A stretch of DNA of 37,338 nt, taken from the NCBI GenBank assembly GCA_029863175.1, contig JAOTVX010000037.1, forward strand, positions 1-37,338, written 5' to 3'. A program made the position numbers and the translations under genes. This DNA comes from Betaproteobacteria bacterium. Its GTDB lineage: Bacteria > Pseudomonadota > Gammaproteobacteria > Burkholderiales > SG8-41. The notes beneath the pieces are model-generated. The model searched no databases and was not told where the DNA came from. It worked only from the letters and a program-made list of their open reading frames with translations. Positions 22,681-32,093 of the stretch are shown in pieces; position 1 is the stretch's first letter; each line of letters starts with the position of its first letter.

Positions 22681-23661
22681 CTATACTTTCTCCAGCCCGA
22701 CGGGGGGCCAGTTCTCGAGTTTCATTCCCAGGGTAAGTCCGCGCGACGCGAGGATTTCCTTTATCTCGTTCAACGACTTGCGCCCGAGGTTCGGCGTCTT
22801 GAGGAGCTCTGTCTCGGTACGTTGGATGAGATCGCCGATGTAATAGATGTTTTCCGCTTTGAGGCAGTTCGCGGAGCGCACCGTCAGCTCAAGGTCGTCC
22901 ACCGGACGCAGCAGGAGCGGATCGATCTGGGTCTGCTTCTTCTCTTCGATCTGCGCCGGCATGCCCTTCAGCTCGGCGAACACTGCGAGCTGCTCGACGA
23001 GAATGCGCGCGGCATAGCGCACTGCCTCTTCCGGGTCGATCGCGCCATTCGTCTCGACGTCCACGACGAGCTTGTCAAGGTCAGTGCGCTGCTCGACGCG
23101 CGCTGCCTCCACGGCGTAGCTTACGCGCCGCACCGGGCTGAACGAGGCATCGAGCAGGATGCTGCCCACGCTGCGCCCCTCATCGCCGATGCTCTTGCGC
23201 GTCGTCGCCGCGATGTAGCCGCGGCCCTGCTCGACCTTGATTTGCATGTCAAGCTTGCCGCCAGCCGCAAGATGCGCGATCACGTGATCTGGATTGACGA
23301 TCTCGACATCGTGCGTCGGCTCGATATCACCGGCTGTGACCGCACCCTCACCCGATTTCTTGAGCGAGAGCAACGCCTCCTCGCGGTTGTGTAGCCTCAG
23401 CACGATGCCCTTGAGATTGAGGAGGATGTCGACGACGTCCTCCTGCACGCCGTCGAGGGTCGAATACTCGTGCAGCACCCCGGTGATCTTGACCTCCGTT
23501 GCCGCATAGCCCGGCATCGATGAGAGCAGCGTGCGGCGGAGCGCATTGCCCAGCGTATGGCCGTACCCGCGCTCGAACGGCTCCATGGTGAACTTGGCGT
23601 GATACGGCGAGATGTTCTGTACGTCGATGATGCGGGGCTTCAGAAAAGCGGTGCTTGGCAT
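22681..23661 (-). CDS. rpoA: RNA polymerase alpha subunit
   Basis: The 326-residue alpha subunit has an NTD for assembly (1-235, with [21 protein letters not shown]) and a CTD for UP-element and activator contact (about 250-326, with [18 protein letters not shown]). The start is the ATG at 23661, matching [15 protein letters not shown]. The longer frame to 23895 overlaps rpsD and is not homologous. It is 20 bases after the rpsD stop, as in other proteobacterial alpha operons. Confidence 0.97.
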   Translation of the reverse strand: MPSTAFLKPRIIDVQNISPYHAKFTMEPFERGYGHTLGNALRRTLLSSMPGYAATEVKITGVLHEYSTLDGVQEDVVDILLNLKGIVLRLHNREEALLSLKKSGEGAVTAGDIEPTHDVEIVNPDHVIAHLAAGGKLDMQIKVEQGRGYIAATTRKSIGDEGRSVGSILLDASFSPVRRVSYAVEAARVEQRTDLDKLVVDVETNGAIDPEEAVRYAARILVEQLAVFAELKGMPAQIEEKKQTQIDPLLLRPVDDLELTVRSANCLKAENIYYIGDLIQRTETELLKTPNLGRKSLNEIKEILASRGLTLGMKLENWPPVGLEKV

Positions 23662-23681
23662 GGCTCGGATACCTTTGCGGT

Positions 23682-24308
23682 TTACTTCGAGTAAAGCTCG
23701 ACAATGAGCGACTCGTTGATCGTGGAGGAAAGCTCGCTGCGCTGCGGACGCGCCTTGAATGTGCCCTTGAGTGCCTTCGGGTCCACCTCCAGCCACTCCG
23801 GAAAACCACGGCCTTCGGCGGCTTCCGCGGCAGCCTTGATCCGCAGCTGCTGCTTGGCGCTTTCCGCGATCTCGATGACGTCCCCGGGACGGCAAATGAA
23901 TGAGGGTGTGTTCACCCGCCTGCCGTTCACCCGAACGCCGTTATGGCGCACGATCTGCCGCGCCTCGGTGCGCGACGCGCCGAAGCCCATGCGATAAGCC
24001 ACGCTGTCGAGCCGGCTCTCCAGCAACCGGAGCAACTCCTCGCCCGTCACGCTCTTGCCGCGGTCGGCCTTGAGATAAATCTTGCGAAACTGGCGCTCGA
24101 GCAGCCCGTACGTGCGGCGCACCTTCTGCTTCTCGCGCAGCTGCACCCCATAGCCCGAGAGCCGGGTGTGCCTCTGCCCATGCTGCCCCGGCGGATAGTT
24201 GCGGCGCTCGATGGCACACTTATCGGTAAAACACTTCTCGCCCTTGAGGAAAAGCTTCTCCCCCTCGCGGCGGCACTGTCGGCACTTCGGGTCGAGATTT
24301 CTGGCCAC
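23682..24308 (-). CDS. rpsD: 30S ribosomal protein S4 (zinc-type N-terminus)
   Basis: The 208-residue S4 is a primary 16S-binding protein and in E. coli the autoregulator of the alpha operon. The S4 RNA-binding domain (about 95-160) contains [20 protein letters not shown]. The N-terminus carries a CxxC pair at 9-12 ([11 protein letters not shown]) and Cys26 and Cys31 in [12 protein letters not shown], the so-called C+ zinc form. The E. coli form and the Burkholderiales forms I recall lack the CxxC. The rest matches beta/gamma S4 well. It is separated from rpsK by the 198-bp element D2. Confidence 0.96.
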   Translation of the reverse strand: MARNLDPKCRQCRREGEKLFLKGEKCFTDKCAIERRNYPPGQHGQRHTRLSGYGVQLREKQKVRRTYGLLERQFRKIYLKADRGKSVTGEELLRLLESRLDSVAYRMGFGASRTEARQIVRHNGVRVNGRRVNTPSFICRPGDVIEIAESAKQQLRIKAAAEAAEGRGFPEWLEVDPKALKGTFKARPQRSELSSTINESLIVELYSK

Positions 24309-24321
24309 GTTTGAGTCCCCC

Positions 24322-24519
24322 TAGCAGCCTGTCAGACTGAAAAGTTCGAACAGGCTCCTTATAGCAAAACCGGCGGAGCGTTCTGAATGATGCCCATCCG
24401 AAGCCCTCAAATACGAAGAATTGTGATTGCGAATTCGCATAGTCCCGAGCCCTTTTTCCATTTTCCCGCTTCCGGTTTTGCCTTAGGAGTTTGTCGGCAC
24501 CGGGGGGCGACAAACTCCT
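24322..24519. mobile_element. 198-bp element with terminal hairpins (D2)
   Basis: This second copy of the D element lies inside the alpha operon. The right hairpin is a perfect 12-bp stem AGGAGTTTGTCG/CGACAAACTCCT (24485-24519) that begins 1 base after the rpsK stop codon. The left hairpin TAGCAGCCTGT...ACAGGCTcCTTA is degenerate. Subterminal CAAAACCGGC and CCGGTTTTG are present. GAATTCGCATA lies 109 bases from the left end, exactly as in D1. Confidence 0.78.
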
Positions 24520-24520
24520 C

Positions 24521-24910
24521 TTAGACGCGCCGCTTCTTGGGCGGACGGCAGCCGTTGTGCGGCACCGGCGTCACGTCGGCAATCTGAGTAATCTTGAAAC
24601 CCACGGCGTTGAGCGCGCGCACCGCGGACTCGCGTCCCGGGCCGGGGCCCTTGATGCGCACCTCGAGATTTTTCACCCCGCAGTCCTGCGCGAGCCTGCC
24701 CGCGCGATCGGCAGTGACCTGGGCAGCGAAAGGGGTGCTCTTACGCGAACCCTTGAAGCCATTGCTGCCGCAAGTCCCCCACGCCAGGGTGTTACCCTGG
24801 CGATCGGTAATAGTCACGATGGTGTTGTTGAAGGATGCGTGAATGTGAGCGACGCCTTCGGCCACGTTCTTCTTGACCTTCTTGCGCACCCTGGTGCTGG
24901 CTTTTCCCAT
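24521..24910 (-). CDS. rpsK: 30S ribosomal protein S11
   Basis: The 129-residue S11 has [21 protein letters not shown] near the N-terminus, [12 protein letters not shown] in the middle and the conserved C-terminus [16 protein letters not shown]. It lines the mRNA exit of the 30S platform. It lies 12 bases after rpsM. The D2 hairpin starts immediately after its TAA. Confidence 0.97.
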   Translation of the reverse strand: MGKASTRVRKKVKKNVAEGVAHIHASFNNTIVTITDRQGNTLAWGTCGSNGFKGSRKSTPFAAQVTADRAGRLAQDCGVKNLEVRIKGPGPGRESAVRALNAVGFKITQIADVTPVPHNGCRPPKKRRV

Positions 24911-24922
24911 ATCGACTTGTCC

Positions 24923-25300
24923 TTAGGCCGTTACCGCCTTGATGATCTTGATCGCCGCCTTACGCGGGCCCTTGCGCGTGCGCGCATTGGTGCGCGTGCG
25001 CTGGCCGCGTACCGGGAGTCCGGCGCGGTGGCGCTTGCCGCGCCAGGTGCCGAGATCGACCAGGCGCTTGATGTTCATGGAGACCTCGCGCCGCAGATCG
25101 CCCTCGACGGCGAGCTTGCCGACCTGCTCGCGCAGCTTGTCCACCTCGGTATCGGACAAGTCCTTGATCTTGGCCGCGCGGTTGACCCCCGCAGCTTCGC
25201 AAATCATGCGTGCGCGGGAGCGGCCAATGCCGAAGATCGATGTAAGTGCAATCTCGGCATGCTGCTGATTCGGTATGTTGACTCCGCTGATCCGGGCCAT
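24923..25300 (-). CDS. rpsM: 30S ribosomal protein S13
   Basis: The 125-residue S13 sits in the head of the 30S subunit and contacts the P-site tRNA. It is recognised by [20 protein letters not shown], the IFGIGRSRA helix-hairpin-helix segment and the basic tail [20 protein letters not shown]. The ATG at 25300 is used; the frame extends 4 more codons upstream. It is first of the alpha part, after rpmJ. Confidence 0.96.
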   Translation of the reverse strand: MARISGVNIPNQQHAEIALTSIFGIGRSRARMICEAAGVNRAAKIKDLSDTEVDKLREQVGKLAVEGDLRREVSMNIKRLVDLGTWRGKRHRAGLPVRGQRTRTNARTRKGPRKAAIKIIKAVTA

Positions 25301-25385
25301 GTGTAACCTCAAGATGAAAAGTTGGCAATTCTAGCGCGTAACTCTCTAATTTTCAAATAAAAATGGGCCGTTCCGCCGAACGAAC

Positions 25386-25499
25386 TCAGCCCTGCCGCTG
25401 CTTGTGGCGCGGGTCCTTGCAGATCACCCGAATGACCCGCTTGCGCCGGACGATCTTGCAGTTCCGGCACAGCCTTTTTACTGATGCATGCACTTTCAT
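25386..25499 (-). CDS. rpmJ: 50S ribosomal protein L36 (zinc type)
   Basis: This 37-residue protein begins [11 protein letters not shown] and ends RHKQRQG. Cys11, Cys14, Cys27 and His32 form the zinc-ribbon set of the C+ form. It lies 110 bases after infA, across heptad repeat H4, and 85 bases before rpsM, the usual betaproteobacterial position. Confidence 0.95.
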   Translation of the reverse strand: MKVHASVKRLCRNCKIVRRKRVIRVICKDPRHKQRQG

Positions 25500-25519
25500 A
25501 TTCGATTCCTCAAGACTCC

Positions 25520-25611
25520 GGAAATAGGGAATAGGAAATGGGGAATGGTGAAAGGCGCAACCGCTCTTCGCATTCTCGATTTCCCATTTCCAATTTCCAA
25601 TTCACCGTTCT
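25520..25611. repeat. Heptad-period palindromic array (H4) between infA and rpmJ
   Basis: Heptads ggaaata, gggaata, ggaaatg, gggaatg and gtgaaag (25520-25554) face cgatttc, ccatttc, caatttc, caattca and ccgttct (25577-25611). The spacer is 22 bases. The right arm ends in the infA stop codon (25610-25612). Confidence 0.85.
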
Positions 25612-25828
25612 ACCTGGCACGGAACACAATCCGCGCGCGCGACAAATCGTAGGGCGTCAGTTCGACCGTGACCTTGTCGCCCGGCAGGATGCGGATATAG
25701 TGCATGCGCATCTTGCCCGAAATGTGTCCAAGCACCACATGGCCGTTCTCGAGCTTCACCCGAAAGGTTGCATTGGGCAACGTTTCCACGATTTCGCCCT
25801 GCATCTGGATGGTCTCTTCCTTGGCCAT
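25610..25828 (-). CDS. infA: Translation initiation factor IF-1
   Basis: The 72-residue OB-fold protein binds the 30S A site during initiation. It is recognised by [40 protein letters not shown] and the C-terminus [14 protein letters not shown]. Its ATG overlaps the secY TGA by one base (TGATG), so translation is coupled. The position between secY and rpmJ is characteristic of betaproteobacteria. Confidence 0.97.
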   Translation of the reverse strand: MAKEETIQMQGEIVETLPNATFRVKLENGHVVLGHISGKMRMHYIRILPGDKVTVELTPYDLSRARIVFRAR

Positions 25829-27150
25829 CAGCGCGTTGGCAACACCCCGCCCCTGAAATTGGCCTTCTTGAGCAGGCTCTCGTACTGGTGTGACATCACG
25901 TAGGCCTGAACCTGCGCCATGAAGTCCATCGTCACGACCACGATGATAAGCAGCGACGTTCCGCCGAAATAAAACGGGACGTTGCGCCATACAATCAGGA
26001 ATTCCGGAAGCAGGCAGACCAGCGTGACATAGATGGCTCCCGCCAGCGTGAGCCGCATCAAGATGCGCTCGATGTAGCGCGCGGTCTGTTCGCCTGGCCG
26101 GATGCCCGGCACGAAGGCACCGCTCTTCTTCAGGTTATCGGCCGTCTCCTTGGGATTGAAAACGAGCGCGGTATAGAAGAAGCAGAAGAAGATGATGGCC
26201 GAGGCGTAGAGCAGCGTGTAAATCGGCTGTCCGGGCGCCATCGTCCCTGCGATGTTGCGCAGCCAAGTGAGGCCCTCGCCCTCGCCGAACCATCCGACCA
26301 TCGTCGCCGGGAACAATATGATGCTCGAGGCGAAAATCGGCGGGATCACCCCTGCCATGTTGAGCTTGAGCGGCAGGTGAGAGCTCTGCCCGCCGTACAC
26401 CTTGCGGCCCACCTGGCGTTTTGCGTAATTCACCAGTATGCGCCGCTGGCCGCGTTCGACGAAGACCACGAAGGCGGTCACCCCGCATACGAGCGCAAAG
26501 ATGACCAGCGCAGACAGGATCGAGAAAGCGCCAGTGCGAACCAGCTCCAGCGTGCCGCCCACCGCCTGCGGCAGCCCCGCGGCGATGCCCGCGAAGATGA
26601 TCAGCGAAATGCCGTTGCCGATCCCGCGCTCCGTGATCTGCTCGCCGAGCCACATCAGAAATATGGTGCCGGTGGTGAGCGTCACCATCGCCGTCAGCCG
26701 GAACATGAGGCCGGGCTCTATCACGAGACCGGCCTGAGACTCCATTGCGATTGAAATGCCTGCGCTCTGGAACAACGCCAGTCCCGCAGTCCCGTAACGC
26801 GTATATTGGGTGATCTTGCGCCGGCCGGCCTCGCCTTCCTTCTTCAAGGCCTCGAGCGTTGGCGAGACCACGCTCATCAACTGCATGATGATCGAGGCCG
26901 ATATGTAAGGCATGATTCCGAGGGCGAAAATCGAGAAGCGCGAAAGCGCACCGCCCGAGAACATGTTGAACATGTCGAGAATGCCGCCACGCTGGGAGTT
27001 GAAAAGCTCCGCGAGCTGGTCGGGATTGATTCCCGGCACCGGAATATAGGTCCCGATGCGGAAGACAATGAGCGCGCCGAGCAGGAACAGCAGGCGACGC
27101 TTCAGGTCGCCCAATTTTCCTCCGCCCAGCAGTGATTCACCGGTCGCCAA
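25828..27150 (-). CDS. secY: Protein translocase subunit SecY
   Basis: This 440-residue inner-membrane channel subunit of SecYEG has ten predicted membrane helices. TM1 includes [20 protein letters not shown]. The plug region follows with [20 protein letters not shown], and the cytoplasmic loops contain the conserved GERGIGNG-like [12 protein letters not shown]. It starts 2 bases after the rplO stop and overlaps infA. Confidence 0.97.
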   Translation of the reverse strand: MATGESLLGGGKLGDLKRRLLFLLGALIVFRIGTYIPVPGINPDQLAELFNSQRGGILDMFNMFSGGALSRFSIFALGIMPYISASIIMQLMSVVSPTLEALKKEGEAGRRKITQYTRYGTAGLALFQSAGISIAMESQAGLVIEPGLMFRLTAMVTLTTGTIFLMWLGEQITERGIGNGISLIIFAGIAAGLPQAVGGTLELVRTGAFSILSALVIFALVCGVTAFVVFVERGQRRILVNYAKRQVGRKVYGGQSSHLPLKLNMAGVIPPIFASSIILFPATMVGWFGEGEGLTWLRNIAGTMAPGQPIYTLLYASAIIFFCFFYTALVFNPKETADNLKKSGAFVPGIRPGEQTARYIERILMRLTLAGAIYVTLVCLLPEFLIVWRNVPFYFGGTSLLIIVVVTMDFMAQVQAYVMSHQYESLLKKANFRGGVLPTR

Positions 27151-27152
27151 GC

Positions 27153-27677
27153 TCAGTTCCCTTTCGTCTCGCCCGTCGCCTCACCGGCTTCCGGCTTCTG
27201 CGCGGCTGCGGGCGCCTTGCCCTTGGCCGGCTTTTCCCGCGGGGCCGGCGCCTCGATGCTGCCCCCGGCCGCTTCGATCGCCGCCCGCGCGCCCTTGGAC
27301 GCGAGCAAGCCCTTCAGCGCCACCTTGCGCTTGAGCTCTCCCGCCAGGATCACCTTGGCGCGCAGCGCGCGCTGCGGCACGACGCCCGCTTCCTTGAGCG
27401 CCGCGAGGTCGATGACCTCGATGGACATTTTCTGCAGCTCGGAGAGCCGGACTTCCGCGGTGTCATCGCGACGCGGCGATACGAACCCGCGCTTCGGCAG
27501 CCGGCGTTGCAGCGGCATCTGACCGCCCTCGAAGCCGACCTTGTGGTAACCACCCGCGCGCGATTTCTGGCCCTTGTGTCCGCGGCCGGCCGTCTTGCCA
27601 TGGCTGCCAGTACCCCGGCCTACCCGCTTCCGGGCGTGCTTGGCACCGCGCGCCGGTTTGATCTCGTTCAGCCGCAT
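27153..27677 (-). CDS. rplO: 50S ribosomal protein L15
   Basis: The 174-residue L15 is recognised by the glycine-rich N-terminus [20 protein letters not shown] and [18 protein letters not shown]. After the usual core (about 145 residues) it has an extra Ala/Pro/Lys/Glu tail of about 28 residues ([19 protein letters not shown] region). It starts 1 base after the rpmD stop codon region, tightly packed with secY. Confidence 0.96.
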   Translation of the reverse strand: MRLNEIKPARGAKHARKRVGRGTGSHGKTAGRGHKGQKSRAGGYHKVGFEGGQMPLQRRLPKRGFVSPRRDDTAEVRLSELQKMSIEVIDLAALKEAGVVPQRALRAKVILAGELKRKVALKGLLASKGARAAIEAAGGSIEAPAPREKPAKGKAPAAAQKPEAGEATGETKGN

Positions 27678-27678
27678 G

Positions 27679-27870
27679 TCAGCCCTCGCACTTGACCAGG
27701 TAAGCCACCCTGGTGATCATTCCGCGGATCGCGGGCGTGTCAGCCACTTCCACGGTCTGGTTCAAACGCCTGAGCCCCAGCCCGCGCACACAGGCACGAT
27801 GCGCCTGCTTGGAAGCGATCGGGCTGTGCACCAGGGTCACTCTGAGCGTTTTTTGTTGTGCGCTGGCCAT
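27679..27870 (-). CDS. rpmD: 50S ribosomal protein L30
   Basis: This 63-residue small protein has the L30 core: [34 protein letters not shown] and [15 protein letters not shown]. The ATG at 27870 lies 2 bases after the rpsE stop. An upstream GTG at 27876 would add two residues and overlap rpsE. Confidence 0.95.
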   Translation of the reverse strand: MASAQQKTLRVTLVHSPIASKQAHRACVRGLGLRRLNQTVEVADTPAIRGMITRVAYLVKCEG

Positions 27871-27872
27871 GG

Positions 27873-28397
27873 TCACCCCGTGATCTCCTCGACCGACTTG
27901 CCGCGCTTCGCCGCGATCTCCGACGGCGTGTTCGTGTGGCTCAGACCATTGATCGTCGCCCGCACCACGTTGTACGGATTAGTCGAGCCGAGGATCTTGG
28001 CCAGTACGTTGTGCACGCCCATGACCTCGAACACCGCGCGCATCGGTCCGCCGGCAATGATGCCCGTCCCCTCGGACGCGGGCTGCATATAGACGCGCGC
28101 GGCGCCGTGGCGGCCGATCACCGCGTGCTGCAGCGTTCCGTTCCTGAGATTCACCTTGACCAGCTTGCGACGCGCCTCTTCCATCGCCTTTTGCACGGCC
28201 ACCGGCACCTCACGTGCCTTGCCCTTGCCCATGCCGATGCCGCCGTCGCCGTCGCCCACCACGGCGAGTGCGGCAAAACCCAGAACGCGGCCGCCCTTCA
28301 CGACCTTGGTGACCCGGTTGATCGCAACCATCTTCTCGCGCAACCCGTCGCCGCGGTCCTCGCCGGACTGCATCTTCGATGCTTGTAGCTTTGCCAT
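27873..28397 (-). CDS. rpsE: 30S ribosomal protein S5
   Basis: The 174-residue S5 shapes the decoding fidelity region. It has an N-terminal dsRNA-binding-like domain with [20 protein letters not shown] and [20 protein letters not shown], then [20 protein letters not shown]. It starts 12 bases after rplR. Confidence 0.97.
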   Translation of the reverse strand: MAKLQASKMQSGEDRGDGLREKMVAINRVTKVVKGGRVLGFAALAVVGDGDGGIGMGKGKAREVPVAVQKAMEEARRKLVKVNLRNGTLQHAVIGRHGAARVYMQPASEGTGIIAGGPMRAVFEVMGVHNVLAKILGSTNPYNVVRATINGLSHTNTPSEIAAKRGKSVEEITG

Positions 28398-28409
28398 AGA
28401 TTCGCCCTG

Positions 28410-28766
28410 TCAGAACTTGAGACCCGACTCGCGAGCGGCCTCGGCGAGCGCTTTCACGCGCCCGTGATACCTGTACCCGGACCGATCGAACGCAACCGCC
28501 TGGATGCCCAGGCTTTTTGCCTTCTCTGCGATGCGCCTGCCGACCTCGGCCGCCGCCTTCACGTTGCTGCCCAACTTGACCGATTGGCGCACCTCGTTTT
28601 CAACCGTGGAGGCCGCCGCCAGCACCTTGTTACCGCCCGCATCGATCACCTGCGCATAGATGTGGCTGTTCGAGCGGTGGACCGTAAGGCGCACCGCCTT
28701 CAATTCCCCAATCTTGGCGCGGGTCTGGCGTGCCCTGCGCAATCGTTGCTGTTTCCTGTCAAACAT
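28410..28766 (-). CDS. rplR: 50S ribosomal protein L18
   Basis: The 118-residue L18 binds 5S rRNA with L5 and L25. It is recognised by the basic start [36 protein letters not shown] and the C-terminus [20 protein letters not shown]. It starts 12 bases after rplF. Confidence 0.97.
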   Translation of the reverse strand: MFDRKQQRLRRARQTRAKIGELKAVRLTVHRSNSHIYAQVIDAGGNKVLAAASTVENEVRQSVKLGSNVKAAAEVGRRIAEKAKSLGIQAVAFDRSGYRYHGRVKALAEAARESGLKF

Positions 28767-28778
28767 ATGCGCCCCCGC

Positions 28779-29312
28779 TTACTTCTTCTTCGTCTCTTTG
28801 CGCACGATCTGCTCGCCTGCGTAACGCACGCCCTTGCCCTTGTAGGGCTCGGGACGGCGATAGGCGCGAACCTCGGCGGCCACCTGGCCGACGACTTGCC
28901 GGTCCATGCCCTTTAACACGATCTCCGTCTGAGTCGGTGTCTCGACCTTCACGCCCTTCGGCATCGGGTGCACGACCGGGTGCGAGAAGCCAAGCGTCAG
29001 GTTCAGCTTGTCTCCCTGCGCCTGCGCACGATAGCCCACGCCGACCAGCGTCAACCGCCGCTCGAAGCCCTTGGTAACTCCGGTCACCATGTTGGCGACG
29101 AGCGCGCGCGTCGTGCCGGACATCGCATTGGCTTGCCGTGAATTTCCCGCGGGCTTGAACAGTAGTGTCTTGTCCTGCTTCTCGATCTCGACCACCGGCG
29201 TGAGGCGCTGCGTAAGCGTGCCCAGCGGCCCTTTCACCGAGATCTCTCCCGAGGCCATTGTCACTTCAACTTTCTCCGGCAGCTCGATCGGCGCTTTTCC
29301 GACTCTCGACAT
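28779..29312 (-). CDS. rplF: 50S ribosomal protein L6
   Basis: This 177-residue two-domain protein lies near the factor-binding site. It is recognised by [26 protein letters not shown], the L6 signature-like [20 protein letters not shown] and the C-terminal [16 protein letters not shown]. Spacing to rpsH is 12 bases. Confidence 0.97.
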   Translation of the reverse strand: MSRVGKAPIELPEKVEVTMASGEISVKGPLGTLTQRLTPVVEIEKQDKTLLFKPAGNSRQANAMSGTTRALVANMVTGVTKGFERRLTLVGVGYRAQAQGDKLNLTLGFSHPVVHPMPKGVKVETPTQTEIVLKGMDRQVVGQVAAEVRAYRRPEPYKGKGVRYAGEQIVRKETKKK

Positions 29313-29324
29313 GGCGCGTCTCCG

Positions 29325-29720
29325 TTAAGCGACGATGCAAAGCACTTCGCCGCCGACGCCCAGTCCGCGCGCCTTGCGATCGGTCATCACACCCCGGGAC
29401 GTGGAGACGATCGCCACGCCCAAGCCGTTCATTACCTTCGGCAGGTCGTCCCTGGGGCGATAGATCCTCAGCCCCGGGCGGCTTACGCGCTCGATCTTCT
29501 CGATCACCGGCCTGCCAGCGTAATACTTGAGGCTGACCTCGAGCGTTGCATGACCTTCGGCATCCCGTACCGCAAAGCCGTCGATGTAGCCCTCGTCCTT
29601 GAGCACCTGGGCGATCGCGGATTTGAGCTTGCTCGCCGGCATTGCCACCAACTGTTTCTCCGACCGCTGCGCGTTACGGATACGCGTCAGCATATCGGCG
29701 ATCGGGTCCATCATCGTCAT
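29325..29720 (-). CDS. rpsH: 30S ribosomal protein S8
   Basis: The 131-residue S8 is a 16S helix 21 binder and in E. coli the spc-operon autoregulator. It is recognised by [14 protein letters not shown] at the start and the C-terminal [20 protein letters not shown] signature. Its start codon follows the heptad array H5, whose end carries the weak AGGAACGG ribosome-binding site. Confidence 0.97.
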   Translation of the reverse strand: MTMMDPIADMLTRIRNAQRSEKQLVAMPASKLKSAIAQVLKDEGYIDGFAVRDAEGHATLEVSLKYYAGRPVIEKIERVSRPGLRIYRPRDDLPKVMNGLGVAIVSTSRGVMTDRKARGLGVGGEVLCIVA

Positions 29721-29736
29721 AAGTTTGCCGTTCCTA

Positions 29737-29814
29737 GTTCAACGTTCAATGTTCAAGGTTCCAGGTTCCAGGTTCCAGGTTTCAACTTTGAACATTGAAC
29801 CCGGAACCTTGAAC
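29737..29814. repeat. Heptad-period palindromic array (H5) between rpsN and rpsH
   Basis: Seven uninterrupted heptads are gttcaac, gttcaat, gttcaag, gttccag x3 and gtttcaa (29737-29785). One base separates them from the inverted heptads tttgaac, attgaac, ccggaac and cttgaac (29787-29814). It begins 7 bases after the rpsN stop codon. Confidence 0.9.
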
Positions 29815-29821
29815 CCGTGTT

Positions 29822-30127
29822 TCACCAGCTCGCCTTGATGACGCCCGGAATCTCGCCGCGCAGAGCGAGGTCGCGGAGCTTGCCGCGCCCAAGACCGAAC
29901 TTGCGGTACACGCCGCGCCCCCGACCGGTCAGCGCACAGCGGTTCCGAAGCCTCACCGGAGAGGCGTCGCGCGGCAACTGCTGCAGCTTCATGCGTGCCG
30001 CGTAGCGGTCCTCCGGCTGCAGTTTCGGGTCGCTCGCGAGTTCGAGCAGCGCCTTGCGTTTGGCGGCGTATTTTTTTACGGCCTGGCGACGCTTGAGATC
30101 CCGGTTTACAACGGATGTCTTTGCCAT
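29822..30127 (-). CDS. rpsN: 30S ribosomal protein S14 (zinc-free type)
   Basis: The 101-residue S14 is the long, zinc-free (C-) form with no CxxC pairs. It is recognised by [39 protein letters not shown] and [19 protein letters not shown]. It starts 9 bases after rplE. Confidence 0.97.
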   Translation of the reverse strand: MAKTSVVNRDLKRRQAVKKYAAKRKALLELASDPKLQPEDRYAARMKLQQLPRDASPVRLRNRCALTGRGRGVYRKFGLGRGKLRDLALRGEIPGVIKASW

Positions 30128-30136
30128 AATCGTTCC

Positions 30137-30853
30137 TCAGTTTCTGAACGGGAAGCGGAATGCGCGCAACAGCGCCTTCGCCTCGTTGTCGGTGTTTGCA
30201 GTGGTCGCAATCGTGATGTTCATGCCCCGTATCGCGTCGATCTTGTCGTACTCGATCTCGGGGAAGATGATCTGCTCCTTGACGCCCATGTTGTAGTTGC
30301 CCTGGCCGTCGAACGCCCGGGCGGAAATGCCGCGGAAGTCACGGATGCGCGGAATCGCGATACTCACCAGGCGATCGAGGAACTCGTACATGCGCCGGCC
30401 GCGCAGCGTCACTTTGCAGCCGATCGGATAGCCGGCGCGGATCTTGTATTGCGCGACCGACTTGCGCGCCATGGTCATGAGCGGCCGCTGCCCGGCGATC
30501 TTGGCCATGTCCGAGACCGCGTTGTCCAAGATCTTCTTGTCGGCAACGGCCTCGCCTACACCCATGTTGAGCACGATCTTGTCGATTCTCGGCACCTGCA
30601 TCGAGGTCTTGTAGCCGAACTCGTCCATTAGCTGCTTGACCACCGCCTCGCGGTATTGGATTTGCAGTCGCGGAACCGGCGCCGGGCGCGCTGGCCTGGC
30701 TACCTTGGGCTCCTTGGCTTCCCGCGGCGCTTCACGGGCGTCCTGCTTGCCTTTCGGCGCGGCCTGCTTGGACTCCTTCGGGGCGCGAGCCTGCTTCTGG
30801 GACTTCGCTCCCTTTTCCTGCTTCACGTCTTTTCCCGTCTTGGCTGCGCTCAT
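30137..30853 (-). CDS. rplE: 50S ribosomal protein L5 with N-terminal extension
   Basis: This is a 238-residue protein, whereas L5 is normally about 179. Residues from about 62 ([16 protein letters not shown]) to the end match L5, including [16 protein letters not shown] and [17 protein letters not shown]. The first about 60 residues form a Lys/Ala/Pro/Glu-rich, low-complexity basic extension. The start at 30853 is supported because its ATG overlaps the rplX TGA (ATGA), the coupling expected in this operon. The core is normal and should bind 5S rRNA. Confidence 0.95.
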   Translation of the reverse strand: MSAAKTGKDVKQEKGAKSQKQARAPKESKQAAPKGKQDAREAPREAKEPKVARPARPAPVPRLQIQYREAVVKQLMDEFGYKTSMQVPRIDKIVLNMGVGEAVADKKILDNAVSDMAKIAGQRPLMTMARKSVAQYKIRAGYPIGCKVTLRGRRMYEFLDRLVSIAIPRIRDFRGISARAFDGQGNYNMGVKEQIIFPEIEYDKIDAIRGMNITIATTANTDNEAKALLRAFRFPFRN

Positions 30854-31167
30854 GCGTCAATCACTTCGCCGTTGGACTTGAAATAACGAACGCGGCGGCC
30901 ATCGTCGAGAACGCGAACGCCGACGCGGTCGGCCTTCTTGGTGCCCGTGTTGTAAAGCGCCACATTCGAAACGTGCAGCGGCATCTCCTTGTCGATGATG
31001 CCGCCGGTGATGCCCTTCATCGGATTGGGGCGCTGATGCTTCTTGACCCGGTTCGCGCCTTCCACCAGCACGTGCTCGGTATCAACGATCCGGAGCACGG
31101 TACCGCGCTTGCCGCGGTCCCGCCCAGCCGTCACGATCACGTCATCGCCCTTACGAATTTTTTTCAT
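30850..31167 (-). CDS. rplX: 50S ribosomal protein L24
   Basis: The 105-residue L24 initiates 50S assembly. It is recognised by [20 protein letters not shown] (KOW motif), [20 protein letters not shown] and the C-terminal [16 protein letters not shown]. The ATG at 31167 is chosen over one at 31194, since homology begins there. The last codons overlap the rplE start. Confidence 0.95.
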   Translation of the reverse strand: MKKIRKGDDVIVTAGRDRGKRGTVLRIVDTEHVLVEGANRVKKHQRPNPMKGITGGIIDKEMPLHVSNVALYNTGTKKADRVGVRVLDDGRRVRYFKSNGEVIDA

Positions 31168-31269
31168 GTTCCGTCCACGGATTCCTGTTACCACCAGGGC
31201 ATGGAGGCGCTGGGGAAATCGATCTGTTGATCTCTCTCTGTGCCCCCGTGGTTCATCATGGGTTTCACG

Positions 31270-31638
31270 CTACAGCACTTCCGGAGCGAGCGAGACGATC
31301 TTCATAAAGCGCACGGTCCTCAGTTCCCGCGTCACCGGCCCAAAAATACGGGTGCCGATCGGTTCGAGCTTGGGCGTGAGCAGCACCGCCGCGTTCGAGT
31401 CGAACTTGATGAGCGATCCGTCGCCGCGGCGCACACCCTTGGCAGTGCGCACCACCACCGCGTCGTAGACCTCGCCCTTCTTCACCCGGCCCCGCGGCGC
31501 GGCATCTTTGACGCTCACCTTGATGACGTCGCCAATACCGGCGTAACGCCGCTTCGAGCCACCCAACACCTTGATGCACATGACCGAACGGGCGCCAGTA
31601 TTGTCCGCCACGTCCAAAATGGACTGCATTTGAATCAT
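31270..31638 (-). CDS. rplN: 50S ribosomal protein L14
   Basis: The 122-residue L14 is recognised by [20 protein letters not shown], the [20 protein letters not shown] signature and the C-terminus [17 protein letters not shown] [13 protein letters not shown]. It is first of the spc part. The spc promoter lies in the 194-base gap upstream. Confidence 0.97.
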   Translation of the reverse strand: MIQMQSILDVADNTGARSVMCIKVLGGSKRRYAGIGDVIKVSVKDAAPRGRVKKGEVYDAVVVRTAKGVRRGDGSLIKFDSNAAVLLTPKLEPIGTRIFGPVTRELRTVRFMKIVSLAPEVL

Positions 31639-31796
31639 GTTCCGCTCTCGCTTTGATCCTTTTCTCCAACTTCGCTGCTTTCGCAGCCAGTATTGGAGCC
31701 CGTCCGGGTCGGTCGCCCCGCCGCGCAGGCGGCAGGCGAATGTTTACAGCGTGTTATTCGAGCCCCACCTCGCGGCAGGGCCGGGAAAGGTTGCGA

Positions 31797-31825
31797 ATTA
31801 TACGGCTACCCCGCTGAATCCGCAA
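31797..31825 (-). promoter_or_regulatory. Sigma70 promoter of the spc operon
   Basis: On the minus strand TTGCGG (31825-31820) and a perfect TATAAT (31802-31797) are separated by 17 bases. The predicted start near 31790 leaves a leader of about 150 bases before rplN. The position between rpsQ and rplN is that of the known spc promoter of E. coli. The 194-base gap 31639-31832 holds nothing else I can identify. Confidence 0.75.
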
Positions 31826-31832
31826 CGTAAAT

Positions 31833-32093
31833 TCAAACAATTCGCGCTTTCTCCAGCAGCCGGATCACGCGCCAGGCCTTGGTCTTCGACAGCGGCCGGC
31901 ACTCCTCGATCAGCACCAGGTCGCCTTGCTTGCATTCGCCGGCCTCGTCATGAGCGTGATACTTGTTTGAGCGGGTCATGAACTTGCCATAGAGGGGGTG
32001 CTTCACCCGCCGCGCCACGAGCACCGTCACTGTCTTCTTCATCCGGTCGCTGACGACACGCCCCGACACCTGCCGCTTGTTCGCTTCGCTCAT
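31833..32093 (-). CDS. rpsQ: 30S ribosomal protein S17
   Basis: The 86-residue OB-fold S17 is recognised by [40 protein letters not shown] and the C-terminal [17 protein letters not shown]. Its ATG overlaps the rpmC stop codon by 4 bases. It is last of the S10 part before the spc promoter. Confidence 0.97.
   Translation of the reverse strand: MSEANKRQVSGRVVSDRMKKTVTVLVARRVKHPLYGKFMTRSNKYHAHDEAGECKQGDLVLIEECRPLSKTKAWRVIRLLEKARIV

Noticed and set aside
31639..31832. Possible small gene or RNA between rpsQ and rplN
   Set aside because: No ORF with a start and ribosome-binding site; the promoter explains the gap.
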